A stretch of DNA of 64,000 bases from Mycobacterium sp. 050128 (GCF_036409155.1 NZ_JAZGLW010000001.1:1302001-1366000); one strand, 5' to 3'; shown: positions 8,861-18,757, counted from the stretch's first letter. Numbers and translations: made by a program. Notes: generated from the sequence alone by a model not told the origin.

Positions 8861-11800
8861 ATGAAGATTCCGGGTGTAACCAGCGTTGTCGCTGGTCTCA
8901 CCGACGGAGCAGCCCAGCTGGTGAAAGCCGGCGTGTCCACTGCCGCCGGCGCTGCGGGCGCGGTGCAGCTCTTGGCAAGCCCGGTAGTCGAACTTGCCGG
9001 ACCCGTGGTGCAGTCGATGGCCGACTCCACCAGCCGGGCACTCGGGATCAATCCCTCGTCGAACGGATCTCCTGCCCCCATCACGCCTCCGGTGCGCTGG
9101 CAGAGCGGCCGGCGAGTGCACCTGGACCTGGATCCGTTGCTGCCCTTCTCACGCTGGTACGAGTACTCGGCGGTCGTCGAGGAACCGGTTCGCCGGATTC
9201 CGGGCGTGGCCGAAGCCCATGTCGAGGGCTCGCTGGGCCGGCTGGTTTTCGAACTCTCCGAGGACGCCGAAGACTACGACGCGGTCCTCGACGAGGTGCG
9301 GTCGACGGTTGCGGCCATTGCCGCCGACCTGGCTTCCACGAAGTCGGACGTACCGATTTCCGCGCCGTTCGCCGACCCGGGTAACCCGCTGGCGATTCTG
9401 GTGCCGCTCACCTCGGCGGCCATGGACATGGTCGCGATGACCGCCGCCGTCACCGGCTGGGTGACCCGGCTGCCCGCGGCACCGCAAACCACCCGGGCGG
9501 CCGCCGCCCTGATCAACCATCAACCGCGCATGGTGGCGGTGCTGGAGTCGCGGCTCGGGCGGGTGGGCACCGATATCGTGCTGGCCGCCACCACCGCAGC
9601 GGCGCACGGGCTCACCCAGTCGTTCGGCACCCCGCTGCTCGATATGACGCAGCGGACCCTGCAGATCACCGAGGCGGCGGCGCACCGTCGGGTGTGGCGA
9701 GAGCGGGAGCCGCATCTGGCCTCCCCCGAGCGGCCGCAGGCTCCGGTGGTTCCGGTCATCTCCTCGGCCGGAGCCAAGTCGCACGTTCCACGGCACAGCT
9801 GGGCCGCCGCGGCGGCGGGCGAAGCGTCGCACGTCGTGGTCGGCGGGGCCATCGACGCCGCGATGGACACCGAGAAGGGCTCGATGGCCGGGCCGGTGGA
9901 GGCCTATGTCGAATCGGCGGCCAACGGCTCGCTGATCGCCGCGGCCAGCGCATTGGTGGCCGGCGGTGGCACCGAAGACGCGGCCGCCGCGATCGAGGCC
10001 GGGGTGCCCCGGGCCGCGCACATGGGCCGCCAGGCGTTCGCCTCGACGCTGGGTCGCGGACTCGCCAACGGCGGACAACTGGTCCTCGACCCGGGCGCAC
10101 TGCGCCGCTTGGACCGGGTGAAGGTGGTCGTCATCGACGGTGCGGCGCTGCGCGGTGACCACCGTGCCGTACTGAAATCGATCGGAGAGGCACCCGGCTG
10201 GGACGACGACCGAGTCTACGAGGTCGCCGACGCGCTGCTGCACGGCGAAGAGGCGCCCGAACCCGATCCCGACGAGTTGCCCGCCACCGGTGCGCATCTG
10301 AGATGGGTTCCGGTGCAAGGCCCGTCGGCCACCCCGGCACAGGGCCTCGAAAGCGCCGACCTGATGGTGGACGGCGAATGCGTCGGCAGGGTCGAGGTCG
10401 GTTGGGAAGTCGACCCGTACGCGATCCCATTGCTACAGACCGCGAATCGGACCGGCGCCCGAGTGGTCTTGCGGCACGTGGCCGGCACCGAGGATCTGAC
10501 CGCCAGCGTCGCCGCGACGCATCCGCCCGGCACCCCGCTGCTGACCGTGGTGCGTGACCTGCGGGCCGATCGCGGCCCGGTGCTGCTGATCACCGCGGTG
10601 CACCGCGACTTCGCGTCGACCGACACGCTGGCCGCCTTGGCGATTGCCGATGTTGGTGTGGCACTTGATGATCCACGCGCCGCCACACCGTGGACCGCGG
10701 ACATCATCACCGGCACCGACCTCGCCGACGCGGTGCGGATCCTGTCCGCGATTCCGGTGGCCCGCGCGGCCAGCGAGTCGGCGATTCACCTTGCCCAGGG
10801 CGGTACCACGCTGGCCGGGCTGCTGCTGGTCACCGGCAGTGAGCAGGAGCGGCCCAAAAACCCGGCGAGCTTCCGCCGCTGGCTCAACCCGGTCAACGCC
10901 GCCGCGGTCACCGCGCTGGTGGCCGGAACCTTCTCGGCCAGCAGGGTTTTGCGCCTGCCCGACCCGACCCCGCAACCGCTCACCGCCTGGCACGCGCTGG
11001 ACCCGGAGATCGTGTACTCGCGGCTGGCCGGCGGCTCGCGGCCGTTGGCCGTCGAAACGCTGACCCCATCCTGGCGTCGCCGCCTCGACGACCTGTCTTA
11101 CAGCCCACCCTTCGCGGGCCTGCGCGCGCCGCTGCACAACCTGGCGCGCCTGGCCGCGGCGACGCGGGTCGAGCTCTCCGATCCGCTGACCCCGATTCTG
11201 GCGGTGGGAGCCGCCGCATCGGCCATCGTCGGCAGCAACATCGACGCCCTGCTGGTGGGCGGTGTCATGACCGCCAACGCGATAACCGGTGGGGCACAAC
11301 GGTTGCGGGCCGAGGCGGCGGCCGCCGAGCTGTTCGCCGAGCAGGACCAGCTGGTGCGCCGCGTCGCGGTCCCCGCCGTGGCCACCACCCGGCGCCGCCT
11401 GGAGGCGGCCCAGAACGCCACCCGCACGGTCACCGTCTCCGCCAAGTCGCTGCGGCCCGGCGACGTCATCGACCTGGCCGCCCCGGAGGTGGTGCCGGCC
11501 GACGCGCGCCTGCTGGTGGCCGAGGACCTCGAGGTCGACGAGTCGCTGCTCACCGGGGAGTCGCTGCCGGTGGACAAGCAGGTGGATCCCGTCGCCGTCA
11601 ACGACCCCGAGCGAGCGAGCATGCTGTTCGAGGGCAGCACGATAGTCGCGGGCCGCGCTCGCGCGATCGTAGTGGCCACCGGCGTCAATACCGCTGCGCA
11701 CCGGGCGATTTCGGCGGTCGCCGACGTCGAAACGGCGGCCGGGGTCCAGGCCCGGCTGCGCGAGCTCACTTCCAAGGTGCTGCCGTTGACCCTGACCGGC

Positions 11801-13717
11801 GGTGCCGCGGTGACCGCGCTGGCGTTGCTGCGCCGCGCGTCGCTGCGCCAGGCCGTCGCGGACGGTGTCGCGATCGCGGTGGCCGCCGTACCGGAGGGGC
11901 TGCCGCTGGTGGCCACGTTGTCCCAGCTCGCCGCCGCTCAGCGGCTGACGTCGCATGGGGTGCTGGTCCGCTCGCCGCGCACGATCGAGGCGCTGGGCCG
12001 GGTCGACACCGTGTGTTTCGACAAGACCGGCACGCTCACCGAGAACCGGCTGCGCGTCCTGTGCGCGATGCCGCACGATGCTCGCCCGGGCGATCCCTTC
12101 CCCGAGGCCGAGGATCCGCGCTCGGCCGCGGTCCTGCGGGCGGCGGCCTGGGCGTCCCCCCAGCCCCAGGACGGTCAGGGCCACGCGCACGCCACCGACG
12201 AGGCCATCATCACGGCGGCGAGTTTCCTTCTCACCAAGAACAATTCGGGGTGGCAGCTGCTTGCCGAGGTGCCATTCGAGTCCAGTCGTGGCTATGCCGC
12301 CGCGATCGGCACCCTGAGCGCCGACGCCGGCAAGCCGATGCTGATGGTCAAGGGCGCTCCCGAGGTGGTGCTGCCCCGCTGCCGGTTCGCCGACCCGGAA
12401 GCCGACCGCGCGCACGCGGAATCGGTGGTACACAGCCTCGCAGAGCGGGGCTTGCGGGTGCTGGCGGTGGCCCGGCGCCCGTGGCCCAACGGGACCACTC
12501 ACGACGAGGACACCGATGTCGACGCCGTCGACACCCACGCGCAGGAGCTCGAGCTGCTGGGCTACGTCGGTCTGGCCGACACCGCACGGGCATCGTCGCG
12601 CCCGCTGATCGAGGCGCTGGAGGCCGCCGGTCGCGAGGTGGTGCTGATCACCGGAGACCACCCGATCACGGCTCGGGCGATCGCCCGTCAACTGGGACTG
12701 CCGGCGGATGCCCGCGTGATCACCGGCGCCGAGTTGGCCGGTCTCGACGAGGACGCCGCCGCCAAGGTCGTTTCCAACGTCCAGGTGTTCGCCCGCGTCA
12801 GCCCGGAGCAGAAGGTGCAGATCGTGGCCGCGCTGCAGCGCTGCGGTCGGGTGACGGCGATGGTCGGCGACGGCGCCAACGATGCCGCCGCCATCCGGAT
12901 GGCCGACGTGGGCATCGGCGTGAGCGGCCGCGGTTCGTCGGCCGCTCGTAGCGCCGCCGACATCGTCCTGACCGATCGCGATCTGTCCGTGCTGCTCGAC
13001 GCGCTGGTGGAGGGCCGCAGCATGTGGGCCGGTGTTCGCGACGCCGTCACGATCCTGGTCGGTGGCAACGTCGGCGAGGTGCTGTTCACCATCATCGGGA
13101 CGGCGTTCGGCCAGGGCCGCGCACCGGTGGGAACCCGTCAGCTGTTACTGGTGAACCTGCTCACCGACATGTTCCCCGCCCTCGCGGTTGCCGTCACGTC
13201 GCAGTACGTCGAACCCGACGAGGCCGAGTACGAAACCGAAGAACAGGCCGAAAGGGCCCGCGCCGCACACCGACTCGCGGTGCTCACCGGGCCCACGCCG
13301 TCGCTCGACGCCCCACTGATGCGCCAGATCGTCACCCGCGGCGTCGTCACGGCTGCGGGTGCGACCGCCGCCTGGACGATTGGGCGCTGGACTCCGGGAA
13401 GTGAACGTCGCACGGCGACAATGGGTTTGACTGCGCTGGTGACCACGCAGCTGGCCCAGACACTGCTGACGCGCCAGCACAGCCCGCTCGTCGTGGCGAC
13501 CGCGCTGGGCAGCGCGGGGGTGCTGGTCGGCATCGTGCAGACCCCGGTGGTCAGCCAATTCTTCGGGTGCACACCGCTGGGACCGGTCGCCTGGTCGGGC
13601 GTGATGGGAGCCACCGCCGGTGCCACCGCGATCTCGTGGCTGGCACCCAACTGGCTGAACAAGGCCATCGGTGTCATCCAGCCCGACGGCGAGGACGAAC
13701 ACGGACCGGACGCCTAG
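8861..13717 (+). CDS. ctpI: Giant cation-transporting P-type ATPase (CtpI-like)
   Basis: At 1618 residues this closely matches CtpI of M. tuberculosis (about 1632). It has an unusually long N-terminal half of about 750 residues before the ATPase core. In the core, TGES is near residue 898, the membrane motif VPEGLP follows, the phosphorylated aspartate is in FDKTGTLTE near residue 1054, and the hinge GDGANDAAA is near residue 1336. The PEGLP motif resembles Ca2+/P2-type pumps rather than the CPC of heavy-metal pumps, so the cation is not a P1B metal by this sign. The transported ion is unproven for the family. An ATG preceded by AAGGATGACC starts it. Its end overlaps the convergent FadD gene by four bases. 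Confidence 0.9.
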   Translation: MKIPGVTSVVAGLTDGAAQLVKAGVSTAAGAAGAVQLLASPVVELAGPVVQSMADSTSRALGINPSSNGSPAPITPPVRWQSGRRVHLDLDPLLPFSRWYEYSAVVEEPVRRIPGVAEAHVEGSLGRLVFELSEDAEDYDAVLDEVRSTVAAIAADLASTKSDVPISAPFADPGNPLAILVPLTSAAMDMVAMTAAVTGWVTRLPAAPQTTRAAAALINHQPRMVAVLESRLGRVGTDIVLAATTAAAHGLTQSFGTPLLDMTQRTLQITEAAAHRRVWREREPHLASPERPQAPVVPVISSAGAKSHVPRHSWAAAAAGEASHVVVGGAIDAAMDTEKGSMAGPVEAYVESAANGSLIAAASALVAGGGTEDAAAAIEAGVPRAAHMGRQAFASTLGRGLANGGQLVLDPGALRRLDRVKVVVIDGAALRGDHRAVLKSIGEAPGWDDDRVYEVADALLHGEEAPEPDPDELPATGAHLRWVPVQGPSATPAQGLESADLMVDGECVGRVEVGWEVDPYAIPLLQTANRTGARVVLRHVAGTEDLTASVAATHPPGTPLLTVVRDLRADRGPVLLITAVHRDFASTDTLAALAIADVGVALDDPRAATPWTADIITGTDLADAVRILSAIPVARAASESAIHLAQGGTTLAGLLLVTGSEQERPKNPASFRRWLNPVNAAAVTALVAGTFSASRVLRLPDPTPQPLTAWHALDPEIVYSRLAGGSRPLAVETLTPSWRRRLDDLSYSPPFAGLRAPLHNLARLAAATRVELSDPLTPILAVGAAASAIVGSNIDALLVGGVMTANAITGGAQRLRAEAAAAELFAEQDQLVRRVAVPAVATTRRRLEAAQNATRTVTVSAKSLRPGDVIDLAAPEVVPADARLLVAEDLEVDESLLTGESLPVDKQVDPVAVNDPERASMLFEGSTIVAGRARAIVVATGVNTAAHRAISAVADVETAAGVQARLRELTSKVLPLTLTGGAAVTALALLRRASLRQAVADGVAIAVAAVPEGLPLVATLSQLAAAQRLTSHGVLVRSPRTIEALGRVDTVCFDKTGTLTENRLRVLCAMPHDARPGDPFPEAEDPRSAAVLRAAAWASPQPQDGQGHAHATDEAIITAASFLLTKNNSGWQLLAEVPFESSRGYAAAIGTLSADAGKPMLMVKGAPEVVLPRCRFADPEADRAHAESVVHSLAERGLRVLAVARRPWPNGTTHDEDTDVDAVDTHAQELELLGYVGLADTARASSRPLIEALEAAGREVVLITGDHPITARAIARQLGLPADARVITGAELAGLDEDAAAKVVSNVQVFARVSPEQKVQIVAALQRCGRVTAMVGDGANDAAAIRMADVGIGVSGRGSSAARSAADIVLTDRDLSVLLDALVEGRSMWAGVRDAVTILVGGNVGEVLFTIIGTAFGQGRAPVGTRQLLLVNLLTDMFPALAVAVTSQYVEPDEAEYETEEQAERARAAHRLAVLTGPTPSLDAPLMRQIVTRGVVTAAGATAAWTIGRWTPGSERRTATMGLTALVTTQLAQTLLTRQHSPLVVATALGSAGVLVGIVQTPVVSQFFGCTPLGPVAWSGVMGATAGATAISWLAPNWLNKAIGVIQPDGEDEHGPDA

Positions 13718-15273
13718 GTCGCCAATTCCTTTCGGATGACCTTGCCGGCGGGATTACGCGGAATGCTGTCGACGACGTGGATGTCGCGGGGCTGTTCGAA
13801 GCGAGAAACCTTGTCCTTCAAGTATTCCCGTAACGCCGTCACATCGATCTGACGCTCGGCACGGGCAACGATGAACGCCGCCAGCCGGCGGCCGAACTGC
13901 TCGTCGGGCACCCCGACAACCGCGTTCTCGGCGACGTCGGGATGCGCGGCGAGCGCGTTTTCCAGCGCACGCGGATACACGTTCTCACCGCCCGACACGA
14001 TCATGTCGTCCTCGCGGCCGACGATGTACAGCCGACCCGAGTTGTCCAGATAGCCCATGTCCCCGGTGCTGGTCATCCGGTCGATGACGGTCTTGTCAGC
14101 ACCGCCGATATAGCCCTCGGTCGTCAGCTCGCCGCCCACGAAGATGCGGCCGGTCACCCGCGGCCCGACGGCTCGCCCGTTTTTGTCGAAGATGCGAACC
14201 GGGCATCCCGCGACGGGCCTTCCCACCGTGTCCGGGGCATGACGCAACTCGAAAGGTGTTGCCAGGGCGCCGATCCCAACCTCGGTGGAACCGTATCCGT
14301 TGTAGAGGATCTCGCCGTAGGAGTCCATGAAGCGTCTCGCGAGGCTCGGGTCGAGCCGATCGCCGCTGGATATCACGACCTGTAGCGACAACGGGTTTCG
14401 CATCCGGACCCGTTTCGGCAGGTCCAAGATGCGCGCCAGCATGATGGGGACCACGCTGAGCGCATCGGCACGCTGCAGCGATGCCTGGGCAAGCGTCGCC
14501 TCGGCATCAAAGCGCCGATGCGTCAGTACCGTGCCGCCCAGGCTGATCGTGAGCATCAGCATGCCCAGGCCAAGGCCGTGAAACATCGGTACCGCCACCG
14601 CGATTCGCGACCCGACGCGCAGCCCGGTGCGTTCGAGAATCGTCATGCCGACGCCGACGCCCGAACTCATCCGCGGCATCCGCGGGACGCCCTTGGGCAC
14701 ACCGGTGGTACCCGAGGTCAGCAGGATCAGTCGCCCGGACTCGACGACGCGTGGACGCCGCACGCCCGGCTGACTCTGCACCCTCGCCGGATCGACCACG
14801 CCCACCGACGGTGCGGCTTCTGCGACTCGATCGGTAAATTCGTCGTCGCAGAACATGTTTCTGACCTGGTGCGAACCCAGCGCACCCGCGAGAGCGGTGC
14901 TGCGAAACTCCGTGTTCACCAGCACCACGTCGGCTCCGACCAGGGACGCGGCGAACACGGACGCCGCGAAGTCACGGCCGTTGCGGCACATGATCCCCAC
15001 CGCCTCGCCCGGTCCGGCACCGTCGCGGACGAGCTCGTGCGCGAGCGCCTCGGTTTTGGACTGCAGCTCTCGGTAGCTCAGCGCCCCGTCGTCGTCGATG
15101 ATCGCCGTGCGTTCCGGCCAGCGCGCCGCCGCGACAGCCAACAGCGTGGACAGGTTGGTGCCGCCGCGATATAGCTCGCGGATCAGCCGCAGCACCGCGA
15201 TCGGGGTGGGCACAATGAGCAGCCGTGACGACACCAGGGCCCGGGCCGTCGTGGCGACCACTCCGTCGGTCAT
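13714..15273 (-). CDS. Acyl-CoA synthetase (FadD-like)
   Basis: This 519-residue AMP-binding ligase has TSGTTGVPKG starting near residue 186, the hinge STGDMGYLDNSGRLY, the segment GREDDMIVSGGENVYPR and the C-terminal lysine motif NPAGKVIRKEL. The start at 15273 overlaps the upstream SDR stop by four bases (ATGA) and is preferred to a longer frame. An N-terminal stretch (RLLIVPTPIAVLRLIREL) could be a membrane-associating helix. The SDR and FadD form a coupled two-gene operon. Fatty acid activation is likely; chain length is unknown. Confidence 0.9.
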   Translation of the reverse strand: MTDGVVATTARALVSSRLLIVPTPIAVLRLIRELYRGGTNLSTLLAVAAARWPERTAIIDDDGALSYRELQSKTEALAHELVRDGAGPGEAVGIMCRNGRDFAASVFAASLVGADVVLVNTEFRSTALAGALGSHQVRNMFCDDEFTDRVAEAAPSVGVVDPARVQSQPGVRRPRVVESGRLILLTSGTTGVPKGVPRMPRMSSGVGVGMTILERTGLRVGSRIAVAVPMFHGLGLGMLMLTISLGGTVLTHRRFDAEATLAQASLQRADALSVVPIMLARILDLPKRVRMRNPLSLQVVISSGDRLDPSLARRFMDSYGEILYNGYGSTEVGIGALATPFELRHAPDTVGRPVAGCPVRIFDKNGRAVGPRVTGRIFVGGELTTEGYIGGADKTVIDRMTSTGDMGYLDNSGRLYIVGREDDMIVSGGENVYPRALENALAAHPDVAENAVVGVPDEQFGRRLAAFIVARAERQIDVTALREYLKDKVSRFEQPRDIHVVDSIPRNPAGKVIRKELAT

Positions 15274-16178
15274 CCCCGGTCCTTTCGCCCGCGCGAATCG
15301 GCGAAATACCGGCTGGCCAGCGAACGATGCCACAATCGGGCCGCCCAATCGGCGGGACCTGCCAGCAGCACCGAAGCCAGCTCCGCCGGAAAGACCCAGG
15401 GCGGCTCATTGGTGCGCGGGCGCTCGATGATCGCCTTGGCGATGGCGTCGGCGGCCTGGCCGGGCGACAGACCGGGAAGGCGGCCCAGGATCGGCGTCGG
15501 GGCGATCATCCGGGTTCGAACCAGGGCGAAGTAGACCGACGTGACGTCCACCCCGTCGGCGTGCAGTTCCGGCGCCACGCTGCGCAGCCAGCGATCGAAG
15601 GCGCCCTTGGACGCCTGATACGCGCCCCATTGCGGCCCCGGCACCACGCGCACGCCGACGCTCGACACGTTCACCACGAGGCCCCCGCCGTTTTCCCGCA
15701 TGGCCGGCAGCAGTCCCAGCAATAGCCAGATCGGTCCCAGGTAGTTGATGTCGATGGTGCGCTGGAAATCGTGGGGGCGGTCGTACTGGTGGTGCAGCGA
15801 ACGGCGCAGCGATTTACCGGCATTGCTGACGACGATGTCGAGCGGGCCGTGGTTCTCGGTGATCTGCTTGGTCAGCGCGTGGACGGCGTCCTCGTCGCTG
15901 AGATCCGTCGGGTAGGCGACGGCGTGCCCGCCGCCGGCATTGATCGCCGCGGCAAGGTCGTCGAGCCGTTCCACCGAGCGGGCGACGACCAGCACCGTCG
16001 CCCCGGCCGCGGCCAGCCTGCGGGCAGTCGCCTCCCCGATTCCATACGAGGCGCCGGTGACCAGCACCGTCTTGCCCGAAACCGCGGCACGCAGTTTGTC
16101 GGGATCGCCCACCCGCGCCGGGTTGGCCAATCGGTCCGTCGCCGTCTTAATGGCCTGGCCTATCAAGTTCACCTTCAC
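15270..16178 (-). CDS. SDR family oxidoreductase
   Basis: This short-chain dehydrogenase of about 302 residues carries TGASYGIGEA, VVSNAGKSLRR and the catalytic YQASKGA. The C-terminus is extended (about 45 residues beyond the SDR core), as in the reductases commonly paired with FadD genes in mycobacteria. The start is uncertain: GTG codons lie at 16178 and 16172 and neither has a clear ribosome binding site. The longest frame reaches back across the Zur boxes and into rpmB2 and is rejected. It is coupled to the FadD gene downstream. Confidence 0.87.
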   Translation of the reverse strand: MKVNLIGQAIKTATDRLANPARVGDPDKLRAAVSGKTVLVTGASYGIGEATARRLAAAGATVLVVARSVERLDDLAAAINAGGGHAVAYPTDLSDEDAVHALTKQITENHGPLDIVVSNAGKSLRRSLHHQYDRPHDFQRTIDINYLGPIWLLLGLLPAMRENGGGLVVNVSSVGVRVVPGPQWGAYQASKGAFDRWLRSVAPELHADGVDVTSVYFALVRTRMIAPTPILGRLPGLSPGQAADAIAKAIIERPRTNEPPWVFPAELASVLLAGPADWAARLWHRSLASRYFADSRGRKDRG

Positions 16179-16270
16179 ACCGCATTCACCGAGATGGCGT
16201 GCCGAGTCCTGGTGCAGCGCTGCTTTCCCAACGCTGTGCGACTCGTAACCTACAGCTACCAGACCACCCT

Positions 16271-16290
16271 TACCGGGCGAACGCCCGGTA
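16271..16290. repeat. Perfect hairpin in the SDR/rpmB2 intergenic region
   Basis: TACCGGGC (16271-16278) pairs perfectly with GCCCGGTA (16283-16290) around a GAAC loop. It lies about 93 bases upstream of the SDR start in the leader between divergent transcripts. It could be a 5' untranslated structure or an operator; function unknown. Confidence 0.5.
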
Positions 16291-16321
16291 CCGCTCCGAG
16301 CGGCGATCGGCACCTCCGACT

Positions 16322-16342
16322 TATTGCAAATGATTTTCAATA
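16322..16342. promoter_or_regulatory. Zur-type box 1
   Basis: This is an AT-rich 21-base near-palindrome with arms TATTGCAAAT and ATTTTCAATA. It resembles the known mycobacterial Zur (FurB) operator and lies 65 bases upstream of rpmB2. Zur represses zinc-sparing paralogues when zinc is plentiful. Confidence 0.8.
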
Positions 16343-16366
16343 CCGCCTCCGCCCCGGTACAGTGCT

Positions 16367-16387
16367 TGTCGACAATGATTTTCAATA
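16367..16387. promoter_or_regulatory. Zur-type box 2
   Basis: This second copy shares AATGATTTTCAATA with box 1 and has a less conserved left arm. The two centres are 45 bases apart. It ends 19 bases before the rpmB2 ATG, so Zur bound here would block the promoter or early transcript. Confidence 0.75.
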
Positions 16388-16406
16388 ACCGTGGGCGGGA
16401 GGCGTC

Positions 16407-16643
16407 ATGTCCAAGCATTGTCAGGTCACCGGCCGCACCGTGAGTTTCGGTAAATCGGTGTCGCACTCGCATCGCCGAACCTCGCGACGGTGGTGGCCCA
16501 ACATTCAGATCAAGACGTATTACCTGCCGTCGGAGGGCCGGCGCATCACGCTGCGGGTCAGCGCCAAGGGCATCAAGGTCGTCGACCGCGACGGCATCGA
16601 AGCCGTTGTCGCGCGCCTGCGCCGAGAAGGTCAGCGAATCTGA
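16407..16643 (+). CDS. rpmB2: 50S ribosomal protein L28, zinc-independent paralogue
   Basis: This 78-residue L28 is recognisable from [21 protein letters not shown] and the C-terminus [14 protein letters not shown]. It has a single cysteine (Cys5), so the paired Cys-x2-Cys zinc site of the primary L28 is absent. Such paralogues replace the zinc-containing proteins in ribosomes of zinc-starved mycobacteria. It is the first gene of a four-gene unit, with GGGAGGCG as ribosome binding site and two Zur-type boxes upstream. The stop shares its last base with the next start (TGATG). Confidence 0.95.
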   Translation: MSKHCQVTGRTVSFGKSVSHSHRRTSRRWWPNIQIKTYYLPSEGRRITLRVSAKGIKVVDRDGIEAVVARLRREGQRI

Positions 16644-16807
16644 TGGCGCGCAACGAGATTCGCCCGATCGTCAAGCTCCGCTCCACGGCCGGCACCGGCT
16701 ACACCTACATCACCCGCAAAAACCGGCGCAACGACCCCGACCGGCTCACGCTGCGCAAGTACGACCCGGTGGTCCGCCGCCACGTCGAGTTCCGGGAGGA
16801 ACGCTGA
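16643..16807 (+). CDS. rpmG1: 50S ribosomal protein L33, zinc-independent paralogue
   Basis: This 54-residue L33 ([20 protein letters not shown]) contains no cysteine at all, so it cannot form the usual four-cysteine zinc ribbon. It starts on the last base of the rpmB2 stop and abuts rpsN2, so the unit is translationally coupled. It substitutes for zinc-binding L33 under zinc limitation by analogy with the characterised mycobacterial operon. A longer frame starting inside rpmB2 was rejected. Confidence 0.95.
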   Translation: MARNEIRPIVKLRSTAGTGYTYITRKNRRNDPDRLTLRKYDPVVRRHVEFREER

Positions 16808-17113
16808 ATGGCCAAGAAATCCAAGATCGTCAAGAACGACCAGCGTCGCGCGATCGTGGCCCGCTATGCGGAGCGCCGCGCCCTGCTCAAACAGATCATC
16901 CGTTCTCCGGCAATTGATCCCGATCAGCGTCTGGCCACACAGGCGGCGCTCGCCCGCCAGCCTCGCGATGCCAGCGCGGTGCGGGTACGCAACCGCGACT
17001 CGGTCGACGGTCGTCCCCGCGGGCATCTGCGCAAGTTCGGGCTGTCCCGGGTGCGGGTGCGCGAGCTGGCCCACGCGGGGCAACTTCCCGGCGTACGAAA
17101 GGCGAGTTGGTAG
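16808..17113 (+). CDS. rpsN2: 30S ribosomal protein S14, zinc-independent paralogue
   Basis: This 101-residue S14 is of the long, cysteine-free type: it begins [14 protein letters not shown] and ends [22 protein letters not shown] followed by LPGVRKASW. The primary mycobacterial S14 is a short (about 61 residue) zinc protein, so both length and lack of cysteines mark this as the zinc-sparing form. The ATG follows the L33 stop with no gap. S14 contacts 16S rRNA in the 30S head. Confidence 0.95.
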   Translation: MAKKSKIVKNDQRRAIVARYAERRALLKQIIRSPAIDPDQRLATQAALARQPRDASAVRVRNRDSVDGRPRGHLRKFGLSRVRVRELAHAGQLPGVRKASW

Positions 17114-17362
17114 ATGGCCGCCAACAACAGCCATCCGAGCCGTACCCAGCCGGTCGAGACAAAGGAGAACCTGCTCAGCAGCCTTGGTATCAAATACGTT
17201 GACTACAAGGATATTACGACGCTGAGAATGTTCCTCTCCGAACGGGGCCGGATCCGATCCCGCCGGGTCACCGGCCTGACGGTGCGCCAGCAGCGGCAGG
17301 TGGTCACCGCGATCCGAAATGCCCGCGAGATGGCGCTGTTGCCTTACATCGCCGGCTGCTAG
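17114..17362 (+). CDS. rpsR2: 30S ribosomal protein S18, zinc-independent paralogue
   Basis: This 82-residue S18 has the core [20 protein letters not shown] and [14 protein letters not shown]. The N-terminal extension has no cysteines; the only cysteine is the last residue. It abuts rpsN2 and closes the operon. Its stop overlaps the end of the convergent LuxC-like gene by four bases, so a terminator must lie inside that gene or transcripts overlap. Confidence 0.95.
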   Translation: MAANNSHPSRTQPVETKENLLSSLGIKYVDYKDITTLRMFLSERGRIRSRRVTGLTVRQQRQVVTAIRNAREMALLPYIAGC

Positions 17363-18756
17363 TCCCGGATGAAACCCTTGTTGCGCATCAGCACGTCGGC
17401 CAGGAATCCGTCGTGCGGGATCTCGGGCGCGCCGTAGAACGTCGGGTGGTTTCCACGGTAGACGTTGCTGATGGTCGGGTCGCCGAGCACGCTGTCGATC
17501 AAGTCGTCGTCGCCGGTGATCACGTTGATCACCAACGATTGTCGCAGGGGCGTCAGGCCGTCGGCGCGCGACCACGGCGACACCCACACGCACGGGAACG
17601 CCAGTTCGACGTTGAGCTTGTCGACATCCGGCTCGGCCAGCAGATGCACGGCCGGACGCAGGGCGGCGTAGCCGTCACCCACCGCGGCGACGACCTGATC
17701 GGCGCCGAGCAGCGCGGTGGTGCCGGCGGCCTTGGTTGCCAGATAGGCGGCCAGCGCCTGCGCCTTGTCGACGGGTTGGGTAGGCAGGATCGCCCGCTCG
17801 TCCTCGGTGGGCAACGGCTCGATCGTCGCCAGCCGGTCGGCGATCGCGGCGGCCAGCGGGGCCGGATCACCCTCATAGAGCACCGCGGTGGTGTTGACGC
17901 ATGCCATACCACCAAGATTCGCGATCGAGTCGACGATCAGGTCGAGGTAGTCACGCCAATCGCGATCGGCGGTGATCAGGATCTTGGCCCGGCCCGGTCC
18001 GTTCACCATCACCGTCGGATCGACGGCATACTTGTCGACGACGTCCTGGCCGCCGTACACCATCGCCAGGTCGGCGCAGCGGATGATCTCGTCGGCTGCT
18101 CCGTGATCGGTGGGCAGGAAGACGACATCCTCGGCCCGAAATCCGGCTTGGCGCAGGGCACTAACCAGTCGGTGTCCGGTGAACGGCTCGCGCCGGGACG
18201 GGCGCACCGCGACCCGGTAGCCCAGGGCGAGCGCTTGGGGCCACAGGCCGTGCACGCCCGGGCCGTTGCCCGCGGCGTGCACCGCGAATATCTCGCCGCG
18301 CCGCGTCCAGACCGCACTGCCGGCACGGGTGCGTTCCTCGCGCCAGTCGCGGGCCGCGCCGATCGGCTGGGCCGGGTGCACCGCGTCGAAGGCGTGCGCA
18401 ACGGCGGCTGCGACGTTGCGGGCCCCGGTGCGGGTGACCACGATCGGTACGCCCGAAATCCGGCTGGCCAGTTCGACATAGGCGTCGAAGCCCAGGCCGC
18501 CGATCTCCGCGGTACGGAAGATGTCGGCCGCGGCGGCCAATGCGTTTTCCCGCTCGGCGACCGGCAGCGGCGCGACCTTGCGCTGCGCGCCGATGGCGCG
18601 CGACACATAGAGCGCAGGTACCAAACTCAGCTCGGCGACCGGCACCCCTGCCGTGGTAGCGACGACCTCTCGATTGCGGGCCCGGTACTCGCCGCTGGGT
18701 CCGAGCGCGTCGAGCAGCACCAAATCGGCTGTCATGCTCGGGTTTTCGCCGGGCAC
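17359..18756 (-). CDS. LuxC-like acyl reductase (aldehyde dehydrogenase superfamily)
   Basis: This protein of about 465 residues is related to LuxC acyl-CoA/acyl-protein reductases, which turn activated fatty acids into aldehydes with NADPH. The likely catalytic cysteine is in [10 protein letters not shown] near residue 286. The segment [16 protein letters not shown] and the later [17 protein letters not shown] are typical of this branch. The start may be GTG at 18756, one base after the upstream stop, or ATG at 18735; neither has a strong ribosome binding site. It is the third gene of an SDR-LuxE-LuxC unit. No luciferase (luxAB) is present, so bioluminescence is not suggested. A general aldehyde dehydrogenase is the alternative. 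Confidence 0.8.
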   Translation of the reverse strand: MPGENPSMTADLVLLDALGPSGEYRARNREVVATTAGVPVAELSLVPALYVSRAIGAQRKVAPLPVAERENALAAAADIFRTAEIGGLGFDAYVELASRISGVPIVVTRTGARNVAAAVAHAFDAVHPAQPIGAARDWREERTRAGSAVWTRRGEIFAVHAAGNGPGVHGLWPQALALGYRVAVRPSRREPFTGHRLVSALRQAGFRAEDVVFLPTDHGAADEIIRCADLAMVYGGQDVVDKYAVDPTVMVNGPGRAKILITADRDWRDYLDLIVDSIANLGGMACVNTTAVLYEGDPAPLAAAIADRLATIEPLPTEDERAILPTQPVDKAQALAAYLATKAAGTTALLGADQVVAAVGDGYAALRPAVHLLAEPDVDKLNVELAFPCVWVSPWSRADGLTPLRQSLVINVITGDDDLIDSVLGDPTISNVYRGNHPTFYGAPEIPHDGFLADVLMRNKGFIRD

Positions 18757-18757
18757 C

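Noticed and set aside
10433..12691. A 752-residue minus-strand frame inside the CtpI-like gene
   Set aside because: It lies fully within a clearly conserved P-type ATPase, has the Arg/Gly/Asp/Gln-rich composition of antisense frames and no recognisable motif.
15270..16472. A 400-residue start for the SDR upstream of FadD
   Set aside because: The extra N-terminus would cross both Zur boxes and the rpmB2 start, and reads unlike SDR sequence; the reliable fold begins near 16172-16178.
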